A stretch of DNA of 64,000 nucleotides from Begonia masoniana (lineage: Eukaryota > Streptophyta > Magnoliopsida > Cucurbitales > Begoniaceae). The number at the start of each line of letters is the position of its first letter. Within the stretch, counting starts at the first letter, position 1. A model generated the notes under the pieces. That model did not search any database and was not told where the DNA came from. It saw only the letters and a program-made list of their open reading frames with translations. A program made the translations under genes and the position numbers. Of this stretch, positions 33,321 through 46,041 are shown piece by piece. The stretch lies in assembly GCA_022432975.1 (NCBI GenBank), contig CM039505.1:50613897-50677896 (forward strand), given 5' to 3'.

Positions 33321-35865
33321 TAATTTGAATTTATTGAAAAATCTTAAATTTGAAAATCATGATTGATTGGATTGTTATCTTCATGGATATATAAGCTAAT
33401 ATAGCCGATGACATTTCTCTACACTGATTTCTCAGCTCGATCGTAGGTGCAGCAAGCCAAAAGCGCCACCATTGAAACCCACTTGAGAAAGCAGAAAAAG
33501 AAGGCTAGAAAAAAGGCATGCCCTTCAGAGAGAGAGAAGGACAAGATTAAGGAGGAAAAGCGAAAAGGTTTTGCACTGTAGTCGTGGAAAACAACAGGAG
33601 CCTTCCATCCTACTTCCAAAAATCAAACATTATTCAAAACTTCTTGTTTATGTAGCTGTAGGATTTTAATGCTAAAAAAAACCCAAAAAACAATTCAAAA
33701 ATCAAAATAAAAACACTCAACGTAAACAAAAATTCTCAAATTCTTCAAAAAAACACTCATCTTATCATGCACTAGTCTCTCCTTCGGTAGTATCATCAGC
33801 GGCTTCAATGGATGATAAAATACTCAAGAACATCTTCAACTTTGTAATCAGGTCATCTCGTGAAACACAACTTACTACTGCAACGGAGAATGGTCCGATT
33901 CGGTCCGAGTTTTTGAAAGAATATGACCAGACCAATAAATTTTGCTTTTCAAATTTTAACATCAATAAGCCAAAAAAAATTCCAAAACCGAATTGAAAAT
34001 GGGGTATAGATTCTGGTCCTCTCAAGGAATAAAAAAAAAATTAATAAAATAAATGAGGAAGGCAAAAATCCAAACAAGACCTAATTTTTTCATTGGTTAG
34101 ACAAAAACCCAACAACCATAAAACGACACTTTCAGAAAACATTATCACAGCGCCAAACAACACAAGTTTTGCAGAAAAAAAATATTTGTGAGAACCCTGA
34201 GACTGAAAAGTAAAGAGGAATGGCTCAATCTTCAGCTTTAGATCCAAAAAAATTCAATGATTTTAAAGCTCAACCTTACCACTTCTATTGTAGACTACAT
34301 CAAACCAGAAAACAGAAACTTAAAAACGAAATTTATCAAACAGAAATCAACTAAATCATAACTATTCTTCGCACAAATCTATCACAAAAGTAAAAAACAC
34401 TTTCAAACTTAAGCAAAGTTCTAACATCTTGATTTAATTCCAAAAACAAAAGTCAAAAGAGCAAGGAAAGAAAAAATAAAACCCATAAACAACAAATATA
34501 GAAAGCAAGGAAAGAAAAATCGAAAAAAAAACAAACCGAAGCTGGAGACTGCGAGACGCGAGAGAAAATCAAATGCAAAATCGAATGGCGAAGCGAACAT
34601 CGATGAGCGAACTGCAAAGATCAAAAGCTTTAGGGTGAAGTTAATGGTTCGGGCCGATTTTACAATTTTCTGTCTTCAAAATTGATAACCGAACCAGCAA
34701 TTTCGGTTATAAAAAATAGAACCTAATATTGTTTAGATTTTGCTAAAAATCGACCAGAACCGGACTAAATAGGTCGGTTCTGGTCTGGTTCTTCAATCCG
34801 AACCGGTTCTGCTCACCCCTAACTTCTACTGCGACTGCCCATTTTTCTTGCAGAAGATATGGAGTTGCAGAGACTTCCATACAAAGTTAACTCTACAAAT
34901 TATTTTATAACGGAGAGTATCATTAAGCACATTTTTTGTTTTTCGTTCATACCACATATCATGCTATACAAATTATTGTTATGACATTATAATATATCAA
35001 AACTGTAGTATTCAATCAAGAACATTTTGCTTTTTGTGCGAGTGTAATAATACAAACATAAACTCGTCGAAGAACTAAAATAAGTGTTAATTCTTTTCAA
35101 TATCAATCATAGAGAGTTCCATATCACGTTTTCTTTTTCTATTGTGTTGGTATGGTATATAATATTTGTCATCTCTTTGATCAAAAATCCTAAGGTTGAA
35201 TCCTTTTTGAAAATCTTATCTCCGTCAGAAGCTAAGCTGTTAGGAATTCTTAATTTAAAGAGGTGTTTGTGCGATGAGTATCAATTTTTATTGAATGGAA
35301 AACTCTTCTAATGGGCTTGATTTCGCTGTAAAGAGTGTAGATATTATCATTAACGTTGTTTTAGCTGCAGAAACTGATGACAAAGAAGAGCAGATACTGT
35401 CTTTCTCGACCAGAATAAAACATCATGGTTGTACAAACTAATTCATTACTTCCCTAAATAGAAATAAATCAACTGGCTTTGATCTTTAAAGAGAAGACTT
35501 GGTTTTAACATCGAGAGATATATGTTATACTTGTTATTTCGACCAAAGTGGAATTTAGTTTCAAGTCATTTACACCTTTTACTTTTATCTATTGTTTTAT
35601 AGTATAGACATATCATTTAGTAATTTAAACATTATCGTCAAACAATCCAATTAAATGTCTAATCTTATTTCAAAGTCATCTTTAGCAATAGAATTTGAGC
35701 TCCGCTTAAAAATCCTTGAGATTAGAAATTAGATAAACGAAAAACATGACAGTAATGTAGTAAATTTTTCCCCGATGTTAAAATGCAACTTCCACTCACA
35801 AAAATACCTCTTCTTAAAATTTGTCCTTAGAACTGGAACTTCATCAGAGACTTCTCTTCTTACCT
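33320..35865. other. Noncoding stretch with relics
   Basis: No gene supported. 33450-33582 has a Lys-rich open stretch after an AG acceptor-like site that I could not assign. 34640-34825 is rich in GAACCGG words and ends GCTCACCCCTAAC, resembling the end of hAT-like MITEs. The rest is AT-rich. Confidence 0.4.
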
Positions 35866-36078
35866 TTTCTTAGACTAGCCCAGCAATAGAATCCGCTATA
35901 TTCCAATCTTCCTTGGTCACCGAGACTTCATCATTTCTTTCGATGGACCTTCCAAATGCAGAGATCATGGCCTGATGACACAAATTTTCCAAGTGAGCTA
36001 TGGTGCATCCATCACAAGCCGCTGCTAAAACTTTCAAGTCTACTTTCCCATCTAGTGTAACATTCTTCGTGTAAAGCT
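35866..36078 (-). pseudogene. CDC48B-like AAA lid exon, segment C
   Basis: Minus frame after a TACAG acceptor: LYTKNVTLDGKVDLKVLAAA, CDGCTIAHLENLCHQAMISA and ending near IADSIAG. This is the helical lid after the first AAA module of CDC48B-type ATPases (family pattern LYTKKV...VDL...GADLEALCREA). A one-base deletion shifts the frame just before the donor GTAAGAA. The exon follows, in gene order, exons a-d of the other copies. Confidence 0.75.
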
Positions 36079-36109
36079 GTACAGTGTGGTCAATTTGAAT
36101 GCATTTTGT

Positions 36110-36400
36110 TAGGTTTTTCTTCCTCAGAAGGGGTAGATAAAAACCTAACAAAATGCACTTAAATTGACCACATTGTACAGCTTTTCACAAAGAATGTTCC
36201 ACTAGATAGGAAAGTAGACCTTAAAGTTATAGCAGAGGCTTGTGATGGATACAACGGAGCTCTCTAGGAAAATTTATGTCGTCATGTCATGATCTCTGCA
36301 TTTGGAAGGTCCATGGAAAGAAATGATCAAATCTCGGCGACTAAGAAAAATTGAAACATATCTGATTTTATTACTGGGCCCAGCCTAAGAAGAAGTAAAA
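36110..36400 (+). pseudogene. Inverted duplicate of the AAA lid exon
   Basis: Plus-strand copy of the preceding exon (CACAAAGAATGTTCCACTAG onward), with several substitutions. It forms a palindrome with 35866-36128; the centre near 36128 has arms TGCATTTTGTTAGGTTTTT and complement. Coding capacity is lost. Confidence 0.75.
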
Positions 36401-36599
36401 AAAGGAGTGTTGAAATTCCAATTCCACATGGACAAATTTTAAGAAGAGTTTTTGTGAGTGAGAAGTTGCATTTTAACATCTGGGACAAATTTACTGCATT
36501 ACTATCATGTTTTTCATTTGCCTAATTTCAAATCTCAAGTATTTCTAAACTGAGCTCAAATTCTATTGCTAAAGAGACTCCTCTTCTCACACAAAAAGA

Positions 36600-36955
36600 A
36601 ATGATGACTAAGGAAGATTGAAACATAGCTGATTCTATTGGTGGGCCCAGCCTAGGAAGAGGTAAGAAATACTTGAAGTTCTCGCTCTCACCAAGACTTC
36701 ATCACATGCAGCTGCTATAACTTTCAAGTCTACTTTCCTATCTAGTGGAATATTCTTCGTGTAAAAGCTGTACAATGTAGTCAATTTGAGTGCATTTTTT
36801 TAGGTTTTTTTTATTTCTGAATACTAAAATTTTCAACTACAGCTTTCACCGTCAGTATTTGAAATCTCTCTTCCTCAAACGGGGTAGATACTTCAATTAC
36901 AGTATCGAAGCGACCATATCTTCTTAATGCAGGAGTAACAAGTCCCAACCTTTAT
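36600..36955 (-). pseudogene. Further CDC48B exon fragments, mixed orientation
   Basis: Plus 36600-36665 repeats the 3' end of the lid exon with its donor. Minus 36690-36790 repeats its 5' part. Minus 36850-36955 encodes TPALRRYGRFDTVIEVSTPF then EEERFQILT, the arginine-finger region of the first AAA module, which belongs just before the lid exon. The order on the minus strand is thus correct, with duplicated pieces in between. Confidence 0.7.
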
Positions 36956-37830
36956 ACATGTTATCAACATTAAATCTTAGTAAACAAATAAAACAACATA
37001 AGTTACACAACTTTTCACAAAGTTTATTAACGATAAATGATAAGCAGAACAAGAACCAGATTGATAACTCCAATATTTTCAAATTGTTTTGTCAAATGAG
37101 ATAGCTCAATTCCTAACAAATTAACCAAGATAGTTCATCCAAAATGGTGCAAATGATAGAGCAAAAATCTTGATGAAAATTACTTGGACAGAAAAACAGG
37201 ATATCTCAATGAAAACCAATAAAACAGATCAGATAACAAGGCAGAAAATGGGCAATGCTACGGTTCATGCTTTGAATTCACACAAAGAAACACTCTACAA
37301 ATTAAACTAAACACACATGAAAATCACGAGAAAAATAATTATTTCCAGTTAACCAAGCAGAATATATTTGACAACAACGTAACATGCATGCTGGATAATT
37401 TAAGCAATTAATAGCTCATGCATCTGGGATATTCTGTACAATAAACCGAAACAAAAAAAAGAAGAACTCACAAGCTAACTAGGCAGGATAATAGTTTATG
37501 CATTGTGAACATTCTGGTTAGCCATAAACAGACACAAGATTACAAAAGCAGGCAACCGACAATATTTAGACGACAAGAAAAATATCCATGCAAGCTGAAT
37601 ACCTAAGCAGGATATAGTTCAGAGAAACGTGGAAATATTTAGCTTATAAAACAGTAACTAAACAATGACAAAATTCCAAGGCAAAACAGAAAACACCAAC
37701 AGATTATTATGGTCACAGCAGGACAGCATGTGATGATCTAATGAGAATCACCTTAAACATCTAAACATCCTAAGTAGTCTAAACAGAATGATAAACACAA
37801 AACATGTTGACAATGAGATAATGGTTGAAC
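36956..37830. other. Noncoding; 37440-37830 matches the palindrome loop at 61030-61460
   Basis: No gene seen. The right half, read on the minus strand, is collinear with 61030-61460 (for example AACATGTTTTGTGTTTATC and GATATTTTTGT... words). It may be retroelement leader or intron sequence. Confidence 0.5.
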
Positions 37831-38352
37831 CCGAACGGATAGGACCGATCCGGACGAACCCGGCCCAGCTGGGCTCGGATCGGACCCGGCAGGTCCCAGC
37901 TGGGTCCAGGTCGGACCCGGAACGAATCGGGATCGGCCTTGGCCCCGAGTCGACCCGGCACAGTCCCCGAGTTGACTCGGTCCACAGCCGAGTTGACTCG
38001 GTGTCGCCCTTGTTAACTCGGCCGTCGACGGCTGATGGCCAAAACTCGATTTTCCGACTTTTTTCGCCAAAAAATTTGTCTCCAACCCGTTTCTTACCTC
38101 ATTTCCGGTCGATTCCTCCCAAAAACACCAAACAATCGACCTCCAATCACAGATCGACAAAAACCCGAAACTCCTCGGGCAAAAATCGAAGGTTAGAGAG
38201 CTTACCTTCAAAAACTCCCTTCGCCAACGTTGATCTACTCTTCGAAACGAAGAGTTTGACACCAAGATCGGGCCGATTGGTGGTCGTTCCGGCGTCGGCG
38301 GTTTCTCCCCTCGCGTCGGCTCTCTCTCTCTCTCTCTCAGGTGTCTGCTGAC
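37831..38352. other. GC-rich block, retroelement leader-like
   Basis: Contrasts with its surroundings: repeated CGGACCCGG words, two near-palindromes CCGAGTTGACTCGG (about 37967-37980 and 37987-38000), and a (CT)n run at 38321-38338. Long open frames on both strands reflect the GC content. No protein family is recognised. Confidence 0.45.
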
Positions 38353-38909
38353 AGTAAAGTAAACGATATGGTTTTCTTTGAAAACCTAATCGTTTTATGA
38401 TTTAATTTTTAATTTTTTAATTTATTATATTCTTCTCAGTGAATTTAATTCAATTGAAAAAAAGTTAAATTTTTAATTAATTTTCTTAAATTTTTCGTAC
38501 AAATAATAAGTGACTAAAAATTTATATATGACCACTTTCTAAAAATTTGCACAATTGGGCTTTCTACTTAAAAATTTATTCGTAAATTTATCTTTTTTAA
38601 ATCTTTACAGATTTTACATCTTTTTTCTCCTTTACTGAATTTTGAGAACAAAATTCGGCTAAACTACGTGACAAATCAAAACACAAAAATCCTCCGATGG
38701 AATATGTTTAACCCTAAATGTTCAGGGTGAGTAAATTCTTGCAGTAAAATAGTAAATCACAAAACCAAAAGTAAACAACAAAAGAATATTAAGGAAAACC
38801 GAAACAAAGAAAACATAAAAATAAATCAAATGACCACTGAGATTTAGCATTAGTAGAAGGAATTGCACACCCATTATCTCATTTTTCTGGTCTCTTTTTA
38901 TTTTTTCAC

Positions 38910-39667
38910 TCACAAATTAGAATTAGATTGAGTTTCTGAATTTCCTCTCCCTCCTGCTTTACATCCAACTGAGTTGTATGATCACTTTCTGAACTTCCAT
39001 TCAAAGAGTCTTCTGAAACAAGATTTTTCCATGAATTTAAACTCCCAATCCTGTAGAATTTCGAACTCGTCGTCACCCAAACCTTCGATGTTGCCGTTGA
39101 TATCTTGGGGTTTAAAAGATAAGAGAGCCAAGGCTCTGCTAGCATCTCTCCCGGCAAACATCGCATATGGCCCCCGCGTCCATAAAACATTCTGCACGCA
39201 AAATTTCAAGCAAATGTTGTTGATTCAAGAAAAATGTCTTAAAGAGTACAAATCATTAAATAAATTTCCAACCACTACCACCCAAATTCTGAGAATCAAA
39301 TGCTGAAATACCTGTTGGAAGAGACATCGTAAATCTGGCCTCTAATGGCGACGAGGAGAGGTTTTCTAGGGTCAGAGCCATCGTAAGTTTTCAATTGTTG
39401 CTCAGTCAATCTTCCAAGCTGTTGTGGGGGTGCTCCGGAAGCAGAATCGGGCGAACTAGAAAGGCCATTGAAGAAACCGGAGCTAGGTCTGTCCTAGAAG
39501 GCGACGGGAACAGTGGGAGGCTTGTTCAATTCCTGAGGGGAAACGAACATGGAAGAAACAATTTTGTAGACGAAGACCATCAGAACAATAATGGTGAAGA
39601 AGGCCGCCGGGGATAGGCCAGTAAAATTCGTCATCTCCTCCATAATCGCCGAGAAATGAAGAACCAT
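38910..39667 (-). pseudogene. MSBP/MAPR pseudogene, copy C
   Basis: Inverted copy: exon 1 39312-39667 (356 bp, as in copy B), exon 2 38910-39191. It keeps the start ATG and the donor after AACAG, but has the same TAG in exon 1 as copy A (rc near 39492), and the second exon reads MFYGRGG then shifts frame. U2 sequence that follows MSBP in A and B is deleted here; the DNA jumps to material matching 7925-8040. Confidence 0.8.
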
Positions 39668-39829
39668 CGTGGCGTCTGGATTTTCCGAAGGAAAGGAGAT
39701 CGATCGTATTCGGGATTAGAAGTAAAAGACGGAGAATTTCTGAGGTTTAAGTTGAGATTTCACCTTCCAACGACGAGTACCAAACCCCTCCGGCTCAGGC
39801 CAACCAACCCTTTCAGAAAATTCTTACTT

Positions 39830-41816
39830 TCTTCTGTTTCAATGATGTGCCCAAATTTCTTCATATGGTGTATTTTTATTATCAATGTGACAAAAATGAG
39901 CTAGGACATGATATAGTTCGAACAACTAAGGACAATCCTAGTCCAATAGGTCTTGGCCTAAACTCAATTCTGGTTAAAAGTTTTTTTTGGTCATGCTTGG
40001 TAACTTTGATTCATTTAACTCGTTAGGCTCCATAAGTCAGATTTTTTCATAATAAATCTAACATCAGGTAGAGTCGTAGCCCAACATCTTGATTTCTTAT
40101 TTTAATATCTCTAAGCACTTTCTTATATATATTTAGTTAGAAAAAAAAGATTTTGTCTTAGTCATGATGCAATCCAACATTGGTGGTGATTCTGTGGGTA
40201 GATTCAATAGATAAAATCTGCTGACCGACCACCCATTCAAAATTAAGTCTAAATCTGTCTCTAAGCACTTCCTTATAAATATTTAGTTAGAAAAAAAGGA
40301 TTTTGTCTATGTCATGATGCAATCCCACATTGGTGATGATTCCGTCAGTGGACTCGATAGATAAAATCTGCTGACCGACCACTCATTCAAAATTAAGTCT
40401 AAATTTGATTTAAGTCAGCTAAATTAAGCATGCACATACCATCCAGCTCAAAGTCAACAGGTAAGTTTGTCGACCTTGACACAGACTATGACTAGAAATC
40501 AAATTCATTTTTAGTTTTACAGTGATCTCCACAGTTGGGACCTGAACTTACGGGAAAAATGATTAAAAAAAAATCTCAAAGCATAATATAGGTGTAGTGT
40601 GCAAAATAGAATAAGGAAAGATAGAAATACGGTGATGATTATGACAAAATAAGATGGTATCTAGTCGGTTTTACTGAGAAGAAAGATAGCTCTGTCATTT
40701 ACTAGCTATTTCTACCCTATAGAAAGTGGGACAAATTGCTCAATTATGTTGTCTTTTAGATTGCAAAGTCAGATGCTATTTGCTCCATGAACTTCTTTCA
40801 AACGTAGAACATCATATAACAAAGTACAAAGTACTAAATATTAATGTTAAAAGCTCAATCTAATGTATTTAAAAATTAAAATATACAAGTTAAAATATAC
40901 CAAACAATGACAATTTCCATGATATCTTTCACCCATTTATGTACCCTATTCCCTTTTTTTTATACAAGAAAGGCTATTCACATTGCGTTGTGTTCACATT
41001 GCGTTGCAAAAATCAAGTGAATCCCAAGCTTTCTTTTAACGACCCCAAGATATTTTTTTCTCAATTTGAAACTCTAAATTTTTTTTCCAAATCTATTTTC
41101 AAATTAAGTTAAATCAGATTGTTATAAAACTCTAATTTTTTTAATTCAAAATTCTTGAAAATAGTAAAATTATTTATTTAGCCGAAACTTTGAAAATAAT
41201 TATAAATACTAAATATTAAATAAAACACCACTTATTAATTTCAAACAATAATGTAGTTTAAAAAAAATCCAACAGCTGATGAAATAATTTATTCAACGGA
41301 AAACTAACTGAAATTAAATATAACTAAATGTGTAAAAATCTCTTTTAAATGATATAAAATCATAACTTTCGGAACCAATGACAACTTCTTCCTCTGTATG
41401 CTCGCTCGCTTCTGGAGGATTCCTGATCAGCGCCATTTATTTTTCAGATAAAAATTCACCTACATCACAAGTTGCAAACTATGAGAAAACTTAGTAAGTG
41501 AGAATACGTGCAGTTGCAAAACATTTACTTTTACCAAATCCTATATTAACAATTACATACTGGTTGGAACTCAACCTTCTTTTAAGACTTAGCCATAGAC
41601 TTCATCATTTTTTACTTTTACTTTCAAGTTCATCATCTCAATGTCGTTCAGTCTTTTGCTATCACGTATTTGTCGTCAATTCCATCATTTTCATAAACAT
41701 ACAAATATCCTACTAATTTTATCTTTTAAAATATTCTATGTCAATGTCTAAACATGTGTGCTCAAATATCAAATCATGTAGCAAACAGTTATAAGAAAAT
41801 AACATAAATTCTTGTG
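39830..41816. other. Noncoding DNA with a tandem duplication
   Basis: Two copies of a unit of about 150 bp at 40108-40256 and 40258-40404 (CTCTAAGCACTT to AAGTCTAAAT). Otherwise AT-rich with no gene supported; a small minus frame near 41440-41340 could not be assigned. Confidence 0.5.
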
Positions 41817-42548
41817 ATGTAGGGTCGCAGCTAAAACGTCGGAAATGTTGTATTTTCACTAACCTGGATTTCGAGTGGTTAGTGTTTATCGGGATTTTTC
41901 AATATTCCAATAATATCGTTGTACTCTTAGGTTGGATCAGGTCGGATTGGGATCGATTCGGATCGATTCTGACTGTTTTCAGGATTTTTCCTACCTAAAT
42001 CGAAAGTCGATATTAAAATCCAACTTAAATAATTCCAACTTCCGAAGAATTTTAGCAGAAATTTCTTACGGTTTAATCTTGGATCTGTTCAGTCAAATTT
42101 TGGATGAAATTTGAGTCGAGGTCTGATTCAGTTGAACCGGATCTGATTCAACTAGACCAGTTTGGTTTGGTTTGACCGGTTCGATTCGGTTCGGCTGGAC
42201 CAAGTTAAGTGAACCCGATTGACTGGTTCACGAGCTTATGATTAAAAACCTAACCTTCTTTTTCATGTTTTCTTTTCCTTCCTTCTTCTGTTTTGTCGAG
42301 AGAGAGAGAGGGTAAGAGAGAGACAGGGAGCTTTGAAGATCGAGAGAGAAATCTTACGACGGAAATTCGCTCGATCGGAAGAAGTTTCTTCGGTTGAGAG
42401 GATTTCGTCGCGTCAGAGAGCTCGACTGCTTCCTCAGAACGTCGTCGGTTACTGAAGAGGCAAGAGTTTCTTTGAACTCGAAAGGGAGAGATGGTTGTGG
42501 TGCGATTTCCTCCTCTACTAAACCTCTCTATTTATAGGAGAGGTTTAC
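41817..42548 (+). mobile_element. LTR-like sequence, truncated by the next element
   Basis: TGATGTAGGGTCGC near 41817, many GGTTCGATTCGG words, then a leader-like GAGAGAGAGAG run and a TATA-like CTATTTATAGGAG at 42528-42540. It resembles a Gypsy LTR with its promoter, cut off by the element starting at 42549. No internal domain remains. Confidence 0.4.
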
Positions 42549-43919
42549 TGATGTGCCTACGATTCCTAACCGTCAAGCACAAGCCAAGGTATGTATTTTG
42601 ACTATTTTATTTACTAATTGGTTTGTGAATTTTGTAGGAAAAAGGTTTACTTAAAGCTTGGAATTTTAAAGAGGGAATTTGTCTTCCCTTCATCAATTGT
42701 GTAACCGAGCTAATTGCATAATTTTAGTTTAATTTTAATTTGGCAAACAATGGCCTTTTATGTAATTTGGGCAAACATTTAGTCCTTATATTTAGTCATG
42801 CATAATTAGGCATTTAAGGGTAGATTGTGTGGGTAGGATTAGTGGTGGCTTTAAGGTTGGGTTGCAACATTGGGTATTTCAAACCCACACAAAACTTATG
42901 GGCCTAAATTTCAGCCCATTAGCCTTAAGCCCACTCACCCTCAAGCACTAAAGCTTCAGCCCAAACCTCACATGAAGAAGCCTAGCCCATTTGACTTCAA
43001 TCTGCTCCTCACCTTCACGAAGAAGCCCAGCGAGCATTCAGCAACCGAGAAGCGATCTCCAGTCGATCGCCCAGTGAGCGACCACGAGCTTCAGAAATCG
43101 ACGGTGATCACTCCGCGAGCGCACAGATTGCCCACCTGGACGAGCTGACCAGTCGAAGCCCTTCCTTGCTCCAAGCAAGCAGCCTTGTCAGCTTTGGGTT
43201 CCCATTTCGCGAATGCCTGGCAGAAGCCTTCCAACGACTATTTTCTTCTCTCGGCATTCCCAACCCTAGCCACCTTAGGTATTTAAGCATCGCTTTTAGT
43301 GTTTGTACGCAACTTTTTGCCCAAATCAATACACTACTATTTCTCTATTCTCTCAAGGTTTTCCTTAGAGTTTTTCCTTGGTTCTTTGAACCAAGAGGAG
43401 TTAGCCTCCATTGCTAACCTAGCTTGGGTTGCTAGGTTAGCTCTTATCCATTCCCTCTTCTTCTCCATTGGGAGTTGAAACGAGGACGAAAATCCCCGGC
43501 CTACGGTGGTCGTTTTCCTCACGGAAAACGTGAATCCGGGAGCTTAAACCGTAAGCTCGCTCCTCGGATCCGCCAAGGGTATATTTTACTTTTTATTGCC
43601 TACACTTTGCACACCATTTCACTTCTACATTTCGGTTCCACCATAGCACCCACTCTCACCTTTAAATTCCTTGTTATTTCCTTATTTCTTGCTTTATATT
43701 TTCTCTTGTCCCTAACATCTTAATTTCTTGCACATTTCATTCTCTCTAACTCCATATATATTTCGGCCATACTACTAATTAGCTTCCTTGTTTATTTAAT
43801 GCATTTAGTTTAGTATTTTATTTCATTAAATCATATATCGCACACTTTCACACAATCGAGCACAAACCTTGCAATTTGTGGGTTGTACACGGGCCCCTTG
43901 CCTAAGGGACCCCGTGTCA
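42549..43919 (+). repeat. 5' LTR of the orphan-ORF element
   Basis: 1371 bp from TGATGTGCCTACG to CCCCGTGTCA. A TATA-like box TATTTAAGC lies at 43280-43288. A 92-codon open frame (42870-43148) recurs in the other LTR, but lies upstream of the TATA box and has no recognised product. Confidence 0.85.
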
Positions 43920-43921
43920 AG

Positions 43922-43934
43922 TGGTATCAGAGCC
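43922..43934 (+). promoter_or_regulatory. Primer binding site, initiator tRNA-Met
   Basis: TGGTATCAGAGCC, two bases after the LTR end; perfect match to the usual plant PBS. Confidence 0.9.
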
Positions 43935-46041
43935 GAACCTGGCTTTGTGTTGTTTTCATTTTCTTTGTTTTGTGTTCTTTCTCTGTGTTGTCATTTGTTG
44001 TCTGTTCTGTCATGTTTCGTCCCTGTTCTAGGATGTTTTCATTGGTCATCATGTTATTTAGTGTTTGTTTCCCTCTGTGATATTTCTGTCTAGTCTAACC
44101 GAGAACATATTTCAGTTTACTTGTCATGTTTATGTTTAAATAAATAGGTTGTTAAACTTATGTCTTTAAGCATGAATTTCAATCTCTATTATTCTGTGTT
44201 GGTGCTTAACTGTTGGTGTTAATTTCCTGTTTAAAATCACCTTTAGCTAACCAAGTTTTCTTGTTGTTTTTGTTTAAATTTCTGAGTGTCTTTTATGGAA
44301 TCAAAAGCATGGAATTGTCTTCTGTTCAAACATAAATCCATATCATTTGAAGCATGATTCTGCTGTTTTGTCAAGTCTGTTTCTAGTTTAGAAATTTTAG
44401 TTGGTTCTGTTTTATGGCTTAAAAAGTACTTATCTATTCTATTATTTAGTAGCTTAAATCGTCTAAACACAAAAGAAGGAAAACTGTTCTGTGTTGTCAA
44501 ACCAATAGCAGTTCCTGTTCTGGTCAGCATGTTTATTTTTCATGTCTTCTTTTCTGTTCTATTTTCCTTTGTCTGAGTTGTTGAAATTTGTCATCTGCAT
44601 GATCATCATCAATCTGCTTTCTTGGTTTTATTGTGCTGTTATTTACTTTATGTTTAGTTTAAAGTGATTGTGGTTCCTGTTTTGCTAAACCAAAATACTG
44701 CTCATTTCCATGAGGTTGTTAATCTGTTTTCTTAGAAACTGTTAATAATTTTCATGCATCATCCTTATGAATGTTGTTTAGTATTCAGATCGGTGTCTGT
44801 CAGAACTAATCTAATTTTCTTCTAGTTTTAGTTCCTGTTTTTGTAATTTGTTTCGAGTTTTTGTTCTGTTCTGAATGCTTAAATCGAAATTGCTTCATGA
44901 TTAATTGAGAGGAGAATCTGCTCTATATATTCTGGTTGCTGTTCTTATCGTTGAAGGAATTAATAATCTATTTTCTTTGAACAACCGAGGAGAACATGTT
45001 ATAAAACCATTCTGCTTTGCTGTTTGTTATCCAAATTGTTGCATCAAACTATTGGTTATCATTTAAAGATCATATTCTGAGTGCTGCTGCAATTTTGGTT
45101 TTCTAAAACAAAATTTCTGTTTCTGCTGTTTGATAAAGTTTATTTAATATTCCATCAATTTACAGCAACTGTTCTGTGTTTTATGTGGTTCTTCAAGCTT
45201 AGAACATTCTCAATTAATGACCTATTAAAGCTTCATCGAATATGTTATGAGCATTGTTAGTAGGAGTAGCTTTTATTGATAAAATATTGTGATCTGCTGT
45301 TATTACTGTTGCTGTCAGGTTCTTAATTTACTGCTGTTCTGCGTTTATCATTGCTACTAATCTCTATTTCCAGCATGAAAATATTCACCTGAACATATTT
45401 AGCAAAACTGATTATCAATTTTCTATTGTTACAATCTGTGGAATTTTGATTCTGGTTCAGTTTCCAAAATCATTTTCCTCAAACTGTGCTGTGTTTCAGA
45501 ATAATTTTCTGAAGTTTGAAAGAATTTGAGTAATGCAAATTGGATTTTCTCTTGATCCAAATTCTGTCAAATTTGTATTCTGCGCTATACTCTGGATACT
45601 GCTCTTCTATTTTTGTTGTGGGATTGTCATAGAGGTTTCACTTTGCATCAATTGAATCATCTGCTTAAAGGTAATTTCTGTTGGTAATCTGATCACTATC
45701 CAGCTTGATATACCTTGCCTATCATCATTTGAAATTTGATTGTTTAATCGTAGACATGATCGGATAACGTTTACCGCAATTTTACCTGAAGTAGCATTGT
45801 AATATTCTGTTTCCCTGCTGTTTATGTGTATTCATTGGGTAATTAGAAAATTTGTGGTCTGATTGTGCATCATTTAAGTTCACTGTCTTGTTTCGTTCTT
45901 TCCTGAAATGTCATATTTGTTCTGTTAGTTGCTTAGAAATTAATCTGTCTCATTGTAGTAAACAATTTAAAAACTATTAGAGTTTGGCCAAATCTGTGAT
46001 ATCTAAACTATTTGCTGTAATTGTGTTGGTTGTTTATCAAA
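43935..46041 (+). other. Long untranslated leader of the element
   Basis: About 2.1 kb, T-rich, full of CTGTTCTGTTTT-like words and stops in all frames. No gag is visible. Confidence 0.6.

Noticed and set aside
33450..33582. Lys-rich exon of a host gene
   Set aside because: A single short frame after a weak acceptor-like site, without a recognised family or partner exon; recorded only as noncoding.
37753..38351. Long open frames on both strands in the GC-rich block
   Set aside because: Overlapping sense and antisense frames reflect base composition; no domain or codon pattern supports a gene.
42870..43148. 92-codon frame repeated in both LTRs
   Set aside because: It lies in the LTR upstream of the TATA box; identity between copies follows from LTR homology, not from coding constraint.
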